This document shows, piece after piece, positions 1-6,765 of a DNA stretch of 64,000 nt. How positions within the stretch are numbered: the stretch's first letter is position 1; each line of letters starts with the position of its first letter. A program made the position numbers and the translations under genes. Under the pieces are notes generated by a model, which was not told where the DNA came from, ran no database searches, and saw nothing but the letters and a program-made list of their open reading frames with translations. The stretch is from UBA2882 sp051877575 (lineage in GTDB: Bacteria > Bacillota > Clostridia > Lachnospirales > Lachnospiraceae), in assembly GCA_051877575.1 (NCBI GenBank), contig JBJEJA010000028.1, forward strand, positions 1-64,000. Direction: 5' to 3'.

Positions 1-77
1 TCCATTGGAAAACAATTACTTTTTTAGATTTGAAAAAGAAATGAAGTAAACAACTCCCAATTTATCAGAAAGTTGAC

Positions 78-106
78 TTGATTTTTTTTATACATTGTGC
101 TATTGT
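78..106 (+). promoter_or_regulatory. Putative SigA promoter for the PTS EIIC gene
   Basis: TTGATT at 78-83 and TATTGT at 101-106 are 17 nt apart, and TG one base before the -10 makes it an extended -10. Transcription would start near 113, leaving about 100 nt of A-rich leader before the start codon. Positions 1-77 show nothing else I can name. Confidence 0.45.
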
Positions 107-210
107 ACAGTTTGTGCCTTGACAGGTGTAAAGACAACTGACAAGACAGTTAAAAGACAAAAAAGCAAAAAAAAGAAAAGTAAAAAATGAAAAACTAAAG
201 GTGGAGCACA

Positions 211-1275
211 ATGGAAAAATTAAAAAAGGTACTGAATGAGATTTTTATTGACGGGTTGAGTGGCATGGCGACCGGGCTTTTTGCCACATTAATCGTCGGG
301 ACGATCATCGGGCAGATCGGCAATCTGATCCCGGGATCAATCGGAAGTTATCTGGTATATATCGGTAAAGTTGCTTCTGCGGCAACGGGAGCCGGCATCG
401 GTGTCGGAACGGCAATGCGCCTGAAATCCAGTCCGTTAGTCATTGTATCTGCGGCAGTCAGCGGTATGACCGGAGCGTTTGCATCCAAGATCATTGCCGG
501 TACTTTCTTAGTAGATGGTGTTGTGAATCTGGCGGGTCCGGGAGAACCTCTGGGTGCTTTTATTGCCGCAATCGTGACAATTTATTTTGGAAAACTGGTT
601 TCCGGAAAAACAAAAGTGGATATTCTGATTACACCTCTCGTATGTATCCTGAGCGGTTCGGCGGTAGGTTTGATTTTAGGACCGCCGATTTCGGCATTTA
701 TGACCTTCCTTGGCAGTCTGATCAATGCAGGAACGCAGCAGGCACCATTCCTAATGGGAATTATTGTGTCGGTTCTGATGGGCATGATCCTGACGTTGCC
801 GATCAGCTCGGCTGCACTCGGCGTTATTTTAAACCTGTCGGGACTGGCAGCGGGAGCAGCCACGGTAGGATGTTGTGCCAATATGGTGGGCTTTGCGGTT
901 GCAAGCTACCGTGAGAACAAAGTAAACGGATTGCTGGCACAGGGATTGGGAACCAGTATGCTTCAGATCGGTAACATTGTAAAGAAACCGATTATCTGGC
1001 TGCCTGCCATTATTACCAGTGCTGTTTTAGGACCTGTTTCGACCATGGTATTCCATATGACAAACAATGCCACGGGATCCGGAATGGGAACAGCCGGACT
1101 GGTAGGTCAGATTACGACATACCAGACTATGACGGCAGATGCGTCCGCAGGTATTGTTTTATTGAAGATTGTTTTACTGCACTTTGTATTTCCGGCGATT
1201 CTTTCTCTGGGTATCAGCGAGTTTATGCGTAAAAAAGGCTGGATCAAAGAGGGAGACATGAAGCTGGCAGTGTAA
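211..1275 (+). CDS. PTS sugar transporter subunit IIC-like membrane protein (PTS_EIIC_2 family)
   Basis: The 354-residue product is almost entirely hydrophobic, with roughly eight to ten membrane segments rich in Gly and Ala. It matches the pattern of the stand-alone EIIC permease family PTS_EIIC_2 found in Firmicutes, with conserved small-residue stretches such as GAGIGVGTAM and SSAALGVILNLSGLAAGAATVGC. No IIA, IIB, HPr or regulator gene lies beside it, so if it is a sugar permease its phosphorylating partners are elsewhere. The start is the ATG at 211, preceded by AAAGGTGGAG. The substrate cannot be read from the sequence. Family membership is inferred from overall pattern; actual PTS transport by these single-gene members is not established here. 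Confidence 0.75.
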   Translation: MEKLKKVLNEIFIDGLSGMATGLFATLIVGTIIGQIGNLIPGSIGSYLVYIGKVASAATGAGIGVGTAMRLKSSPLVIVSAAVSGMTGAFASKIIAGTFLVDGVVNLAGPGEPLGAFIAAIVTIYFGKLVSGKTKVDILITPLVCILSGSAVGLILGPPISAFMTFLGSLINAGTQQAPFLMGIIVSVLMGMILTLPISSAALGVILNLSGLAAGAATVGCCANMVGFAVASYRENKVNGLLAQGLGTSMLQIGNIVKKPIIWLPAIITSAVLGPVSTMVFHMTNNATGSGMGTAGLVGQITTYQTMTADASAGIVLLKIVLLHFVFPAILSLGISEFMRKKGWIKEGDMKLAV

Positions 1276-1339
1276 AGATAGGTAAATTGTTAATAAATTT
1301 ACGATTATTTTACTTGGTCATTACGACAAAAAGATATCT

Positions 1340-1394
1340 AAAAATCTCCTTTGCGCTACAATATTATTAATTATAGTAGTCAAAGGAGATTTTT
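1340..1394 (+). promoter_or_regulatory. Perfect 14-bp inverted repeat covering the ribosome binding site of the small membrane protein gene
   Basis: AAAAATCTCCTTTG at 1340-1353 is the exact reverse complement of CAAAGGAGATTTTT at 1381-1394, with 27 nt between. The right arm contains AAAGGAG, the only ribosome binding site for the ORF starting at 1397. In a transcript that includes both arms, the site would be hidden in a 14-bp stem. A weak -10-like TACAAT at 1357-1362 lies between the arms, so a transcript starting there would lack the left arm and leave the site open. Confidence 0.5.
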
Positions 1395-1396
1395 AT

Positions 1397-1570
1397 ATGC
1401 TACAGATTATTTTATTTATATGTGCAATAGTTGCATTGATTAAACCGGAACTTGTATTCAAGCCAAAAGAAAATGAGGAAAGAGAAACTTATTTAAAAAG
1501 GACACGTACAATAGCAGTGATTATTATCGTATTGTTTGTACTTTCTCTGATTTTGGCTTTTATTAAGTAG
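1397..1570 (+). CDS. Small two-helix membrane protein, unknown function
   Basis: A 57-residue ORF with an excellent ribosome binding site (CAAAGGAG, 7 nt before the ATG). The product has a hydrophobic helix at residues 2-15, a short charged linker with a run of Lys, Glu and Arg near residues 22-37, and a second very hydrophobic helix at about 38-56 ending in Lys. It ends 3 nt before the convergent yerC-like gene. I do not recognise a family. Small hydrophobic proteins of this shape are common in Firmicutes. The strong Shine-Dalgarno sequence, hidden inside a perfect inverted repeat, is the main argument that this is a real and possibly regulated gene. Confidence 0.6.
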   Translation: MLQIILFICAIVALIKPELVFKPKENEERETYLKRTRTIAVIIIVLFVLSLILAFIK

Positions 1571-1573
1571 AAT

Positions 1574-1864
1574 TCAGGATTTTTTCAATCTTTCAAACAC
1601 CAGTTCATATCCGTCGCTTCCATAATTCAGCGAGCGGTTTACGCGGCTGATGGTAGCGGTGGAAGCACCGGTCTTTTCTGCGATTTCCAGATATGTTTTC
1701 TTATCCCGCAGCATGCTTGCCACTTCAAAACGCTGGGATAAAGAAAGCAGTTCGTTTACGGTACAAAGATCTTCAAAAAAGGAATAGCATTCTTTTTTAT
1801 CACGCAATGTTAAAATTGCATCAAAAAGGGCATCTACCGCCTCATTTTTAATTTTCTTATTCAT
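1574..1864 (-). CDS. yerC: YerC/YecD family TrpR-like DNA-binding protein
   Basis: A 96-residue protein of the TrpR superfamily, YerC/YecD branch. Residues 36-85 show the expected pattern: LSLSQRFEVASMLRD, then a helix-turn-helix with TYLEIAEKTGASTATISRVNRSL and a C-terminal helix. Family members are small cytoplasmic DNA-binding proteins related to the Trp repressor; their targets are mostly unknown, and tryptophan control should not be assumed. The start ATG at 1864 is preceded by CAGGAG with 8 nt spacing. Length is normal for the family. The gene stands alone on the minus strand, convergent with the small membrane protein gene. Confidence 0.85.
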   Translation of the reverse strand: MNKKIKNEAVDALFDAILTLRDKKECYSFFEDLCTVNELLSLSQRFEVASMLRDKKTYLEIAEKTGASTATISRVNRSLNYGSDGYELVFERLKKS

Positions 1865-1965
1865 GACTGTTCTCCTGTTACTTTAACACTGTAAAATTTT
1901 AACGTCCTAACTTTCTCCATTTTATCACAGCAAAACATAAAGGTAAAGCAGAAATTAGAAAAGCA

Positions 1966-2715
1966 TTATGAGGAAAAAGCATCCGCCGGAAAATAGTTTC
2001 TGACTTCCGGTTTTAAATAGGAAAAATAGTGATCGACGCTGTCATTTACAATCTTTTCCAAAGGAAAGCCTGCTTCGGAAATCAACGGCTCCGAATATTG
2101 TCTGGCACCGATCAGTGTATGGGAATGGGCATCGCTGTTTAAGATGATTTCCACATCATGTCTGACACAGGCATCCAACAGGCGCAGATAATTATCATGG
2201 GCGCCGGGGCGGTAACTGGTGGGAGCCAGAGAGGAGTTGTTTACCTCAAACAGTTTGTGATTGGCAGCCGCAGCCCTTGCCACTTCGTCATAATCTACCG
2301 GAAAACGGTCATCGTCCAGGTGTCCGATTATCTGGATCAGAGGATTTTCCAGAATGCGGACGATACTGTTAGTTGTTTCCTGTTTGCTCATGAATCGGAC
2401 ACATGGGGGATGAAGGCTTGCCAAAGCCACATCCATGGTGGCAAGCAGCTCAGGTGACATATCGACAGAGCCGTTTTCATCCAGAATATTCAGTTCCACA
2501 CCGAAAAGCGTGGGAAGCTCATAGGCATTTCGGTCCAGAATGCGGTAATTTTGAAAATAAAATTCATGGCAGGTTCCGGGCATATTCACACAATGCTCAG
2601 TAATTGCCAATAAGCTTAAGCCCTTTTTGGATGCCGCGGCTGTCATTTCCATTATGGTGTTAAAAGCATGTCCGCTGGCAAGGGTATGGGTATGTGAATC
2701 TAAAACATAATTCAT
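1966..2715 (-). CDS. PHP-domain phosphatase, YcdX-like
   Basis: A 249-residue PHP-domain metal-dependent phosphatase or hydrolase close to the YcdX family. Metal-binding motifs are in place: D6-S-H8-T-H10 at the N terminus, TEH at 39-41, the Glu in GVELN, LHPP, IGHLD and a C-terminal NSDAHSH. These ligands build the trinuclear Zn or Mn site of PHP proteins. It is cytoplasmic; the physiological substrate is unknown for most members, with phosphorylated small molecules likely. The start has AAGGAG 7-8 nt upstream. It is divergent from the DUF1836 gene with 104 nt between them, where the promoter for the other gene can be seen. Confidence 0.85.
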   Translation of the reverse strand: MNYVLDSHTHTLASGHAFNTIMEMTAAASKKGLSLLAITEHCVNMPGTCHEFYFQNYRILDRNAYELPTLFGVELNILDENGSVDMSPELLATMDVALASLHPPCVRFMSKQETTNSIVRILENPLIQIIGHLDDDRFPVDYDEVARAAAANHKLFEVNNSSLAPTSYRPGAHDNYLRLLDACVRHDVEIILNSDAHSHTLIGARQYSEPLISEAGFPLEKIVNDSVDHYFSYLKPEVRNYFPADAFSS

Positions 2716-2753
2716 TTTTGTATCTCCTTTTTCGCAATATGTATTTTAATACG

Positions 2754-2782
2754 TTTACAAATAGTTTTCAATACTATATAAT
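2754..2782 (+). promoter_or_regulatory. SigA-type promoter for the DUF1836 gene
   Basis: TTTACA at 2754-2759 and TATAAT at 2777-2782 are exactly 17 nt apart. Transcription would start near 2790, giving a leader of about 30 nt with AGCCTTTGGAGGCG just before the ATG at 2820. Confidence 0.75.
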
Positions 2783-2819
2783 AGAGAAATGATAGGCAAT
2801 TAGCCTTTGGAGGCGAAAT

Positions 2820-3500
2820 ATGACAATATCTACGGATGATTTATTAAATAGTATTTTACAGAGTTTTGACCGCATTGAACACATTGATGCGGATGAAATT
2901 CCCAATATTGATCTTTATATGGATCAGGTTACGACCTTTATGGATCAGCATATGCGTGCCACGACCAGAAATCCCGGTGAAGACAAGATCCTGACCAAGA
3001 CCATGATTAATAATTATGCAAAAAATGATTTGCTGCCGCCGCCTGTTAAAAAGAAATATTCAAAAGAACATGTGCTGGTACTGATTTTTATTTATTATTT
3101 TAAAGGAATATTATCTATAGGAGATATTCAGGAGCTGTTGAAACCGCTGACAGATCAATATTTCGGAGCCGCATCCGGATTGAAACTGGAAGATATTTAT
3201 GATGAGGTATTCAGTTTGGAGAAGGGCAGGGTAGAGGCATTAAAGGACGATGTAAAGAAAATGTTTGCGGAGTCGGCTGCCACTTTTGAAAACGCTCCTA
3301 AGCAGGAACAGGAATTTTTGCAGAGATTTTCCTTTATCTGTATGCTCAGTTATGATGTTTATGTAAAAAAACTTCTGATCGAAAAACTGATTGACAGCAT
3401 GAAAGAAGAAAAGCAGAAGGAAGATAAAAAGAAAGAGGAAAAACCGGACGAAAAGAAGGCTGCTGCAAAGAAAGCCGATGGTAAAAAGTCAGCAGAATAA
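2820..3500 (+). CDS. DUF1836 domain-containing protein
   Basis: A 226-residue cytoplasmic protein with the DUF1836 pattern: an N-terminal acidic helix, then TKTMINNYAKNDLLPPPVKKKYS followed by a hydrophobic HVLVLIFIYYFKGILSI segment (about residues 60-100). The central part resembles a helix-turn-helix of the MerR type, and the family is suspected to bind DNA, but no function is established. The last 35 residues are a Lys/Glu/Ala-rich low-complexity tail, unusual as an addition and probably disordered. GGAGGCGAAAT precedes the ATG. The gene is monocistronic, with its own promoter and a long hairpin-plus-T-tract after the stop. Confidence 0.8.
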   Translation: MTISTDDLLNSILQSFDRIEHIDADEIPNIDLYMDQVTTFMDQHMRATTRNPGEDKILTKTMINNYAKNDLLPPPVKKKYSKEHVLVLIFIYYFKGILSIGDIQELLKPLTDQYFGAASGLKLEDIYDEVFSLEKGRVEALKDDVKKMFAESAATFENAPKQEQEFLQRFSFICMLSYDVYVKKLLIEKLIDSMKEEKQKEDKKKEEKPDEKKAAAKKADGKKSAE

Positions 3501-3513
3501 AAGTGCAAATCAG

Positions 3514-3593
3514 AAGTTGCCGTATTTATCAAGTCACATGGCGGAAATGTGGTTCCGTGAGATCTGTGATCCGATGAATACGGCAACTTTTTT
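3514..3593 (+). terminator. Long-stem terminator-like inverted repeat after the DUF1836 gene
   Basis: AAGTTGCCGTATT (3514-3526) pairs perfectly with AATACGGCAACTT (3577-3589), followed by further T residues. The 50-nt interior can form a second hairpin (CACAT...ATGTG, 3535-3551). It lies between convergent genes and is the natural terminator for the DUF1836 gene; the opposite strand is A-rich on its other side, so it may work both ways. Confidence 0.6.
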
Positions 3594-3606
3594 TGGCTAA
3601 GAGACG

Positions 3607-4602
3607 TTATTTGGCTGCTTTTTCGGCAAAGCTCGTATCTACCAGCTCTTCATAAGGCACTCTCTCCGACAGTTCTCCTGCTTCTTCCAGAATGTTCTGC
3701 AGAAGAGTAAAGCTGTCTTCTTCAAAGATCAGATTATCTTTCCAAGTGTCCTGATTATAATAACGTTCTACGATTTTGGTAATGGTATCCAGGTCCGTTT
3801 CTTCAAACTGGGGCGCAATGACCTCGGCAATTTCCGCAGGAGTATGTGAGTTTACATAATCCATGCCTTTTTGCAGTGCATTGGTAAAGCCCTGAATGAT
3901 TTCGGGGTTTTCTTTGATGTAGCTGGACTTTGCACTGAAAGCCGTATAAGGCACATAACCGGAATCTTCACCCAGTGAAGCGACTACATATCCGTCGCCC
4001 TTTTGCTCCAAAGAGGTGGCATGGGGCTCGAATTCCACGGAAAAGTCACCCTGACCTCCCGAAAAGGCCGCTGCTGTGGAGCCGAAATCAATGCTCTGAT
4101 CAATGGTCAGGTCGGTCTGCGGGTCAATGCCGTTGGCTTTGAGGATATACTCAAAAACCATTTCCGGCATACCGCCTTTTCTGCCGCCCAAGACGGTAGT
4201 ACCTTTCAGATCTTCCCATTTAAAATCATCCATGGGCGTGCGGGAAACAAGGAAGTTGCCCGCTCTTTGCGTCAACTGGGCGAAATTGACAACATAATCG
4301 TCGGTGTCGCCAAGATAGGTGTAGATCGTGGATTCACTTCCCATGAATCCGATGTCTGCCTCGCCGGACAAAACGGCGGTCATGGTTTTGTCAGCACCAA
4401 ATCCTGTCACAAGGGTCAGATCGATTCCTTCCTCTTCGAAATAACCTTCTTCGATAGCCACATACATAGGTGCATAAAAAATGGAATGGGCTACTTCATT
4501 CAGCACGACTTCTTTATTGCCGGCTTCTTTTGCACCGCAGCCGGTCAATAGAAGCGCAGATAAAAGCGTCATCATAAGTGTGAGAGAAATCAACTTTTTC
4601 AT
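3607..4602 (-). CDS. ABC transporter substrate-binding lipoprotein, NMT1/SsuA-like
   Basis: A 331-residue extracytoplasmic solute-binding protein of the NMT1/THI5-like and SsuA/TauA group, which bind thiamine precursors, sulfonates, nitrate or related compounds. The N terminus is a lipoprotein signal: positively charged start, hydrophobic stretch, lipobox LLTGC with Cys 22. The body has the family pattern APMYVAIEEGYFEEEGIDLTLV, then GADKTMTAVLSGEADIGFMG and GGRKGG. I chose the ATG at 4602 because AGGAGG stands 8 nt upstream and the signal peptide begins there; the ORF remains open further upstream. No permease or ATPase gene is adjacent, so it is an orphan binding protein. The ligand cannot be deduced. 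Confidence 0.85.
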   Translation of the reverse strand: MKKLISLTLMMTLLSALLLTGCGAKEAGNKEVVLNEVAHSIFYAPMYVAIEEGYFEEEGIDLTLVTGFGADKTMTAVLSGEADIGFMGSESTIYTYLGDTDDYVVNFAQLTQRAGNFLVSRTPMDDFKWEDLKGTTVLGGRKGGMPEMVFEYILKANGIDPQTDLTIDQSIDFGSTAAAFSGGQGDFSVEFEPHATSLEQKGDGYVVASLGEDSGYVPYTAFSAKSSYIKENPEIIQGFTNALQKGMDYVNSHTPAEIAEVIAPQFEETDLDTITKIVERYYNQDTWKDNLIFEEDSFTLLQNILEEAGELSERVPYEELVDTSFAEKAAK

Positions 4603-4755
4603 AATATACCTCCTAAGGAATGTAATATTATGATATTGCAAAAGATTGTCAAAGGTTCTTATTTGCATCATTCTTCCGAAGTTTCGTGTTAAAATCAGTT
4701 GTTCTGCAACCTGAAGTTGACAGAAATGGTTCTTCGGGCAAAATAAAGTTCCATA

Positions 4756-4784
4756 TCGACAGTATTTGGAAAATATAATATAAT
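4756..4784 (+). promoter_or_regulatory. Promoter for the pspA-SPFH operon
   Basis: TCGACA at 4756-4761 and TATAAT at 4779-4784 with 17 nt spacing. A second TTGACA at 4717-4722 has no matching -10. About 80 nt of leader remains before pspA. Confidence 0.6.
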
Positions 4785-4871
4785 AATGACAACGGGCGGG
4801 AATATATTTAATCGGAACCCGTATACAGAAAACAATAACTATGAGCGCCTGAGGGGCAGAGGAGGATTTCC

Positions 4872-5552
4872 ATGGGAATTATTTCAAGATTTAAAGACAT
4901 TATGTCAGCAAACATGAACGCATTATTAGATAAGTGTGAGGATCCGGAAAAGATGATCAATCAGTATCTGCGTGATCTGCAGGAGGATCTGGGGAAAGTG
5001 AAAAGCGAAACTGCTGCAGTGATTGCTGATGAAAAAGCTGCAAAGAGAAAACTGGATGCGTGTGATGAAGAAATTGCCAAGATGGATAAATATGCAAGAA
5101 AAGCAGTTGCAGCCGGCAATGACAATGAAGCGCGTCAGTTCCTTGGCAGAAAATCCGAATTGACACAGGAAAGAGCAGCTTTGGAGCAGAATTACAATAT
5201 CTGCGTGGAAAATTCCGCAAAGATGCGTGAAATGACCAAAAAGCTGGAAAGTGATATTCAGGATCTGAAAGGAAGACAGGCAACATTAAAAGCAAAACTT
5301 GCCGTAGCCGAGACAAAGAAGAAAATGAACAGCGTCGGAGATTCCGGTAAGGATGCAGGCGCAAGAATGGCGGCATTCGACAGAATGGAAGATAAGGTAA
5401 ACCGCATGATGGATGAGGCGGAAGCGATGGAAGAATTAAATCAGAAGCCTTCGGACAGCATTGATGCGCTGGCGGCAAAATATGAAGACAGCGAGACCGA
5501 TGTTGCGGTCGATGACGAGCTGGCGAAATTAAAAGCCGAAATGGGAATGTAA
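4872..5552 (+). CDS. pspA: PspA/IM30 family envelope-stress protein
   Basis: A 226-residue PspA/IM30 (LiaH-like) protein: the N-terminal amphipathic helix (MGIISRFKDIMSANMNALLD), then PEKMINQYLRDLQEDL, which is diagnostic, and a long charged coiled coil to about residue 165. Such proteins are ESCRT-III-like and assemble on the inner face of stressed membranes to stabilise them. The C-terminal 60 residues are acidic. GAGGAGG precedes the ATG. It lies 21 nt upstream of an SPFH/zinc-ribbon gene, the same partnership as B. subtilis ydjF-ydjI, so the two likely act together on membranes. Confidence 0.9.
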   Translation: MGIISRFKDIMSANMNALLDKCEDPEKMINQYLRDLQEDLGKVKSETAAVIADEKAAKRKLDACDEEIAKMDKYARKAVAAGNDNEARQFLGRKSELTQERAALEQNYNICVENSAKMREMTKKLESDIQDLKGRQATLKAKLAVAETKKKMNSVGDSGKDAGARMAAFDRMEDKVNRMMDEAEAMEELNQKPSDSIDALAAKYEDSETDVAVDDELAKLKAEMGM

Positions 5553-5573
5553 TCAAAAAAGGAGATAGTGAAG

Positions 5574-6572
5574 ATGGGACTTTTTTCTAATCAGTTATCC
5601 AACGTAGTAGAATGGGATGAGTCTAAGGAAGGCGTTATTTTCTGGAAATGGCCCAATGATGAGATCAAGAAAGGTTCTAAGCTGTTTATTCGTCCGGGAC
5701 AGGATGCAATCTTCATGTACAACGGCAGAATCGAAGGTGTATTTGAAGATGACGGCAGCTATGACATTGAGACACAGATCATTCCTTTCCTGTCATCGTT
5801 AAAAGGTTTCAAGTTTGGCTTTAATTCCGGCATGAGAGCAGAAGTTGTTTTTATCAATACAAAAGAGCTGCTTTGTAAATGGGGTACCAAAAATGCTATC
5901 AATTTACCGGCACCGGGGCTTCCGGGCGGTATGCCGATTCGTGCATTTGGTACATTCAACTGTAAAGTACAGGATTTTGCGGTCATGCTGGAGAAACTTT
6001 CCGGAACCATGCAGACCTATAGTGTAGAGGATGTTAAGACACGTATTACTGCAAGCTTGGATCAGCTTTTGATGAGCTGGATCGGTAAAGAAGGCAGGGA
6101 TATGTTCAATCTTCAGATGGATGCCCGCAATATTGCAAAAGGCATTGAAGAAGATCTGGATATGGAAATGCGCTCAATCGGTATCGGTATCACGGGCTTT
6201 ACCATTGAAAGCTTCAACTATCCGGAAGAAGTAAAGAAGATGCAGGAGAAAGCGGCTGCACAGTCTATGGTCGGAGATATGAACAAATACAGTCAGATGG
6301 CCATGGCAAACTCCATCGAAAAAGGAAACGGCGGAAGCAGCGGAGCAAATCTTGCAGGCCAGATGATGGGTGTCCAGATGGGTATGATGATGGGTCAGCA
6401 GATGATGAACAATGTGAACATGACGCAGGGCATGAATCCCGATGTCGGCATGAATCAGGGCGGTCAGGCAGCTCCGGCAGCTGGCGGCGAGGGGCCGAAA
6501 TTCTGTCCCAACTGCGGTACGCCTACCAATGGTGCAAAATTCTGCAGCAACTGCGGACAGAAGCTGATATAA
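5574..6572 (+). CDS. SPFH-domain protein with C-terminal zinc ribbon, YdjI-like
   Basis: A 332-residue protein of the YdjI family (often labelled virion core protein). Residues 1-240 carry an SPFH-like domain including WKWPNDEIKKGSKL, the RAFGTFNCKV region and a helical MEMRSIGIGITGFTIESF segment. A Met/Gln/Gly-rich linker follows (about 255-305), then a zinc ribbon with CPNCG and CSNCG near the end. YdjI recruits PspA to the membrane in Bacillus, and pairing with pspA here suggests the same role. I chose ATG 5574 over GTG 5568 because AAGGAG is 9 nt from the ATG but only 3 nt from the GTG. The partners YdjG and YdjH are not nearby. Confidence 0.85.
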   Translation: MGLFSNQLSNVVEWDESKEGVIFWKWPNDEIKKGSKLFIRPGQDAIFMYNGRIEGVFEDDGSYDIETQIIPFLSSLKGFKFGFNSGMRAEVVFINTKELLCKWGTKNAINLPAPGLPGGMPIRAFGTFNCKVQDFAVMLEKLSGTMQTYSVEDVKTRITASLDQLLMSWIGKEGRDMFNLQMDARNIAKGIEEDLDMEMRSIGIGITGFTIESFNYPEEVKKMQEKAAAQSMVGDMNKYSQMAMANSIEKGNGGSSGANLAGQMMGVQMGMMMGQQMMNNVNMTQGMNPDVGMNQGGQAAPAAGGEGPKFCPNCGTPTNGAKFCSNCGQKLI

Positions 6573-6635
6573 AATATCACTGGTTAACATAACGAATAAG
6601 TGGTTTACATAATTATAATGCAAAGCAAGCAAATG

Positions 6636-6697
6636 AGAGGCTGTTGTAGTCCGGTTTATGCGATTTGTCATAACTCCCGGGCATGACAGCTTCTTTT
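6636..6697 (+). terminator. Intrinsic terminator after the SPFH gene
   Basis: AGGCTGTTGT at 6637-6647 pairs, with some G-U pairs, to GCATGACAGCTT at 6681-6692; an inner CCGG/CCGG pairing extends the stem and TTTTT follows. Its right arm shares GCATGACAG with the terminator at 9617-9696. Confidence 0.7.
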
Positions 6698-6765
6698 TGG
6701 TAGAAAAATGAGAATGGGTGTGGTAAAGTTAATATAGTTGTAACATGAGAAGTGAGGGAAGGAAA

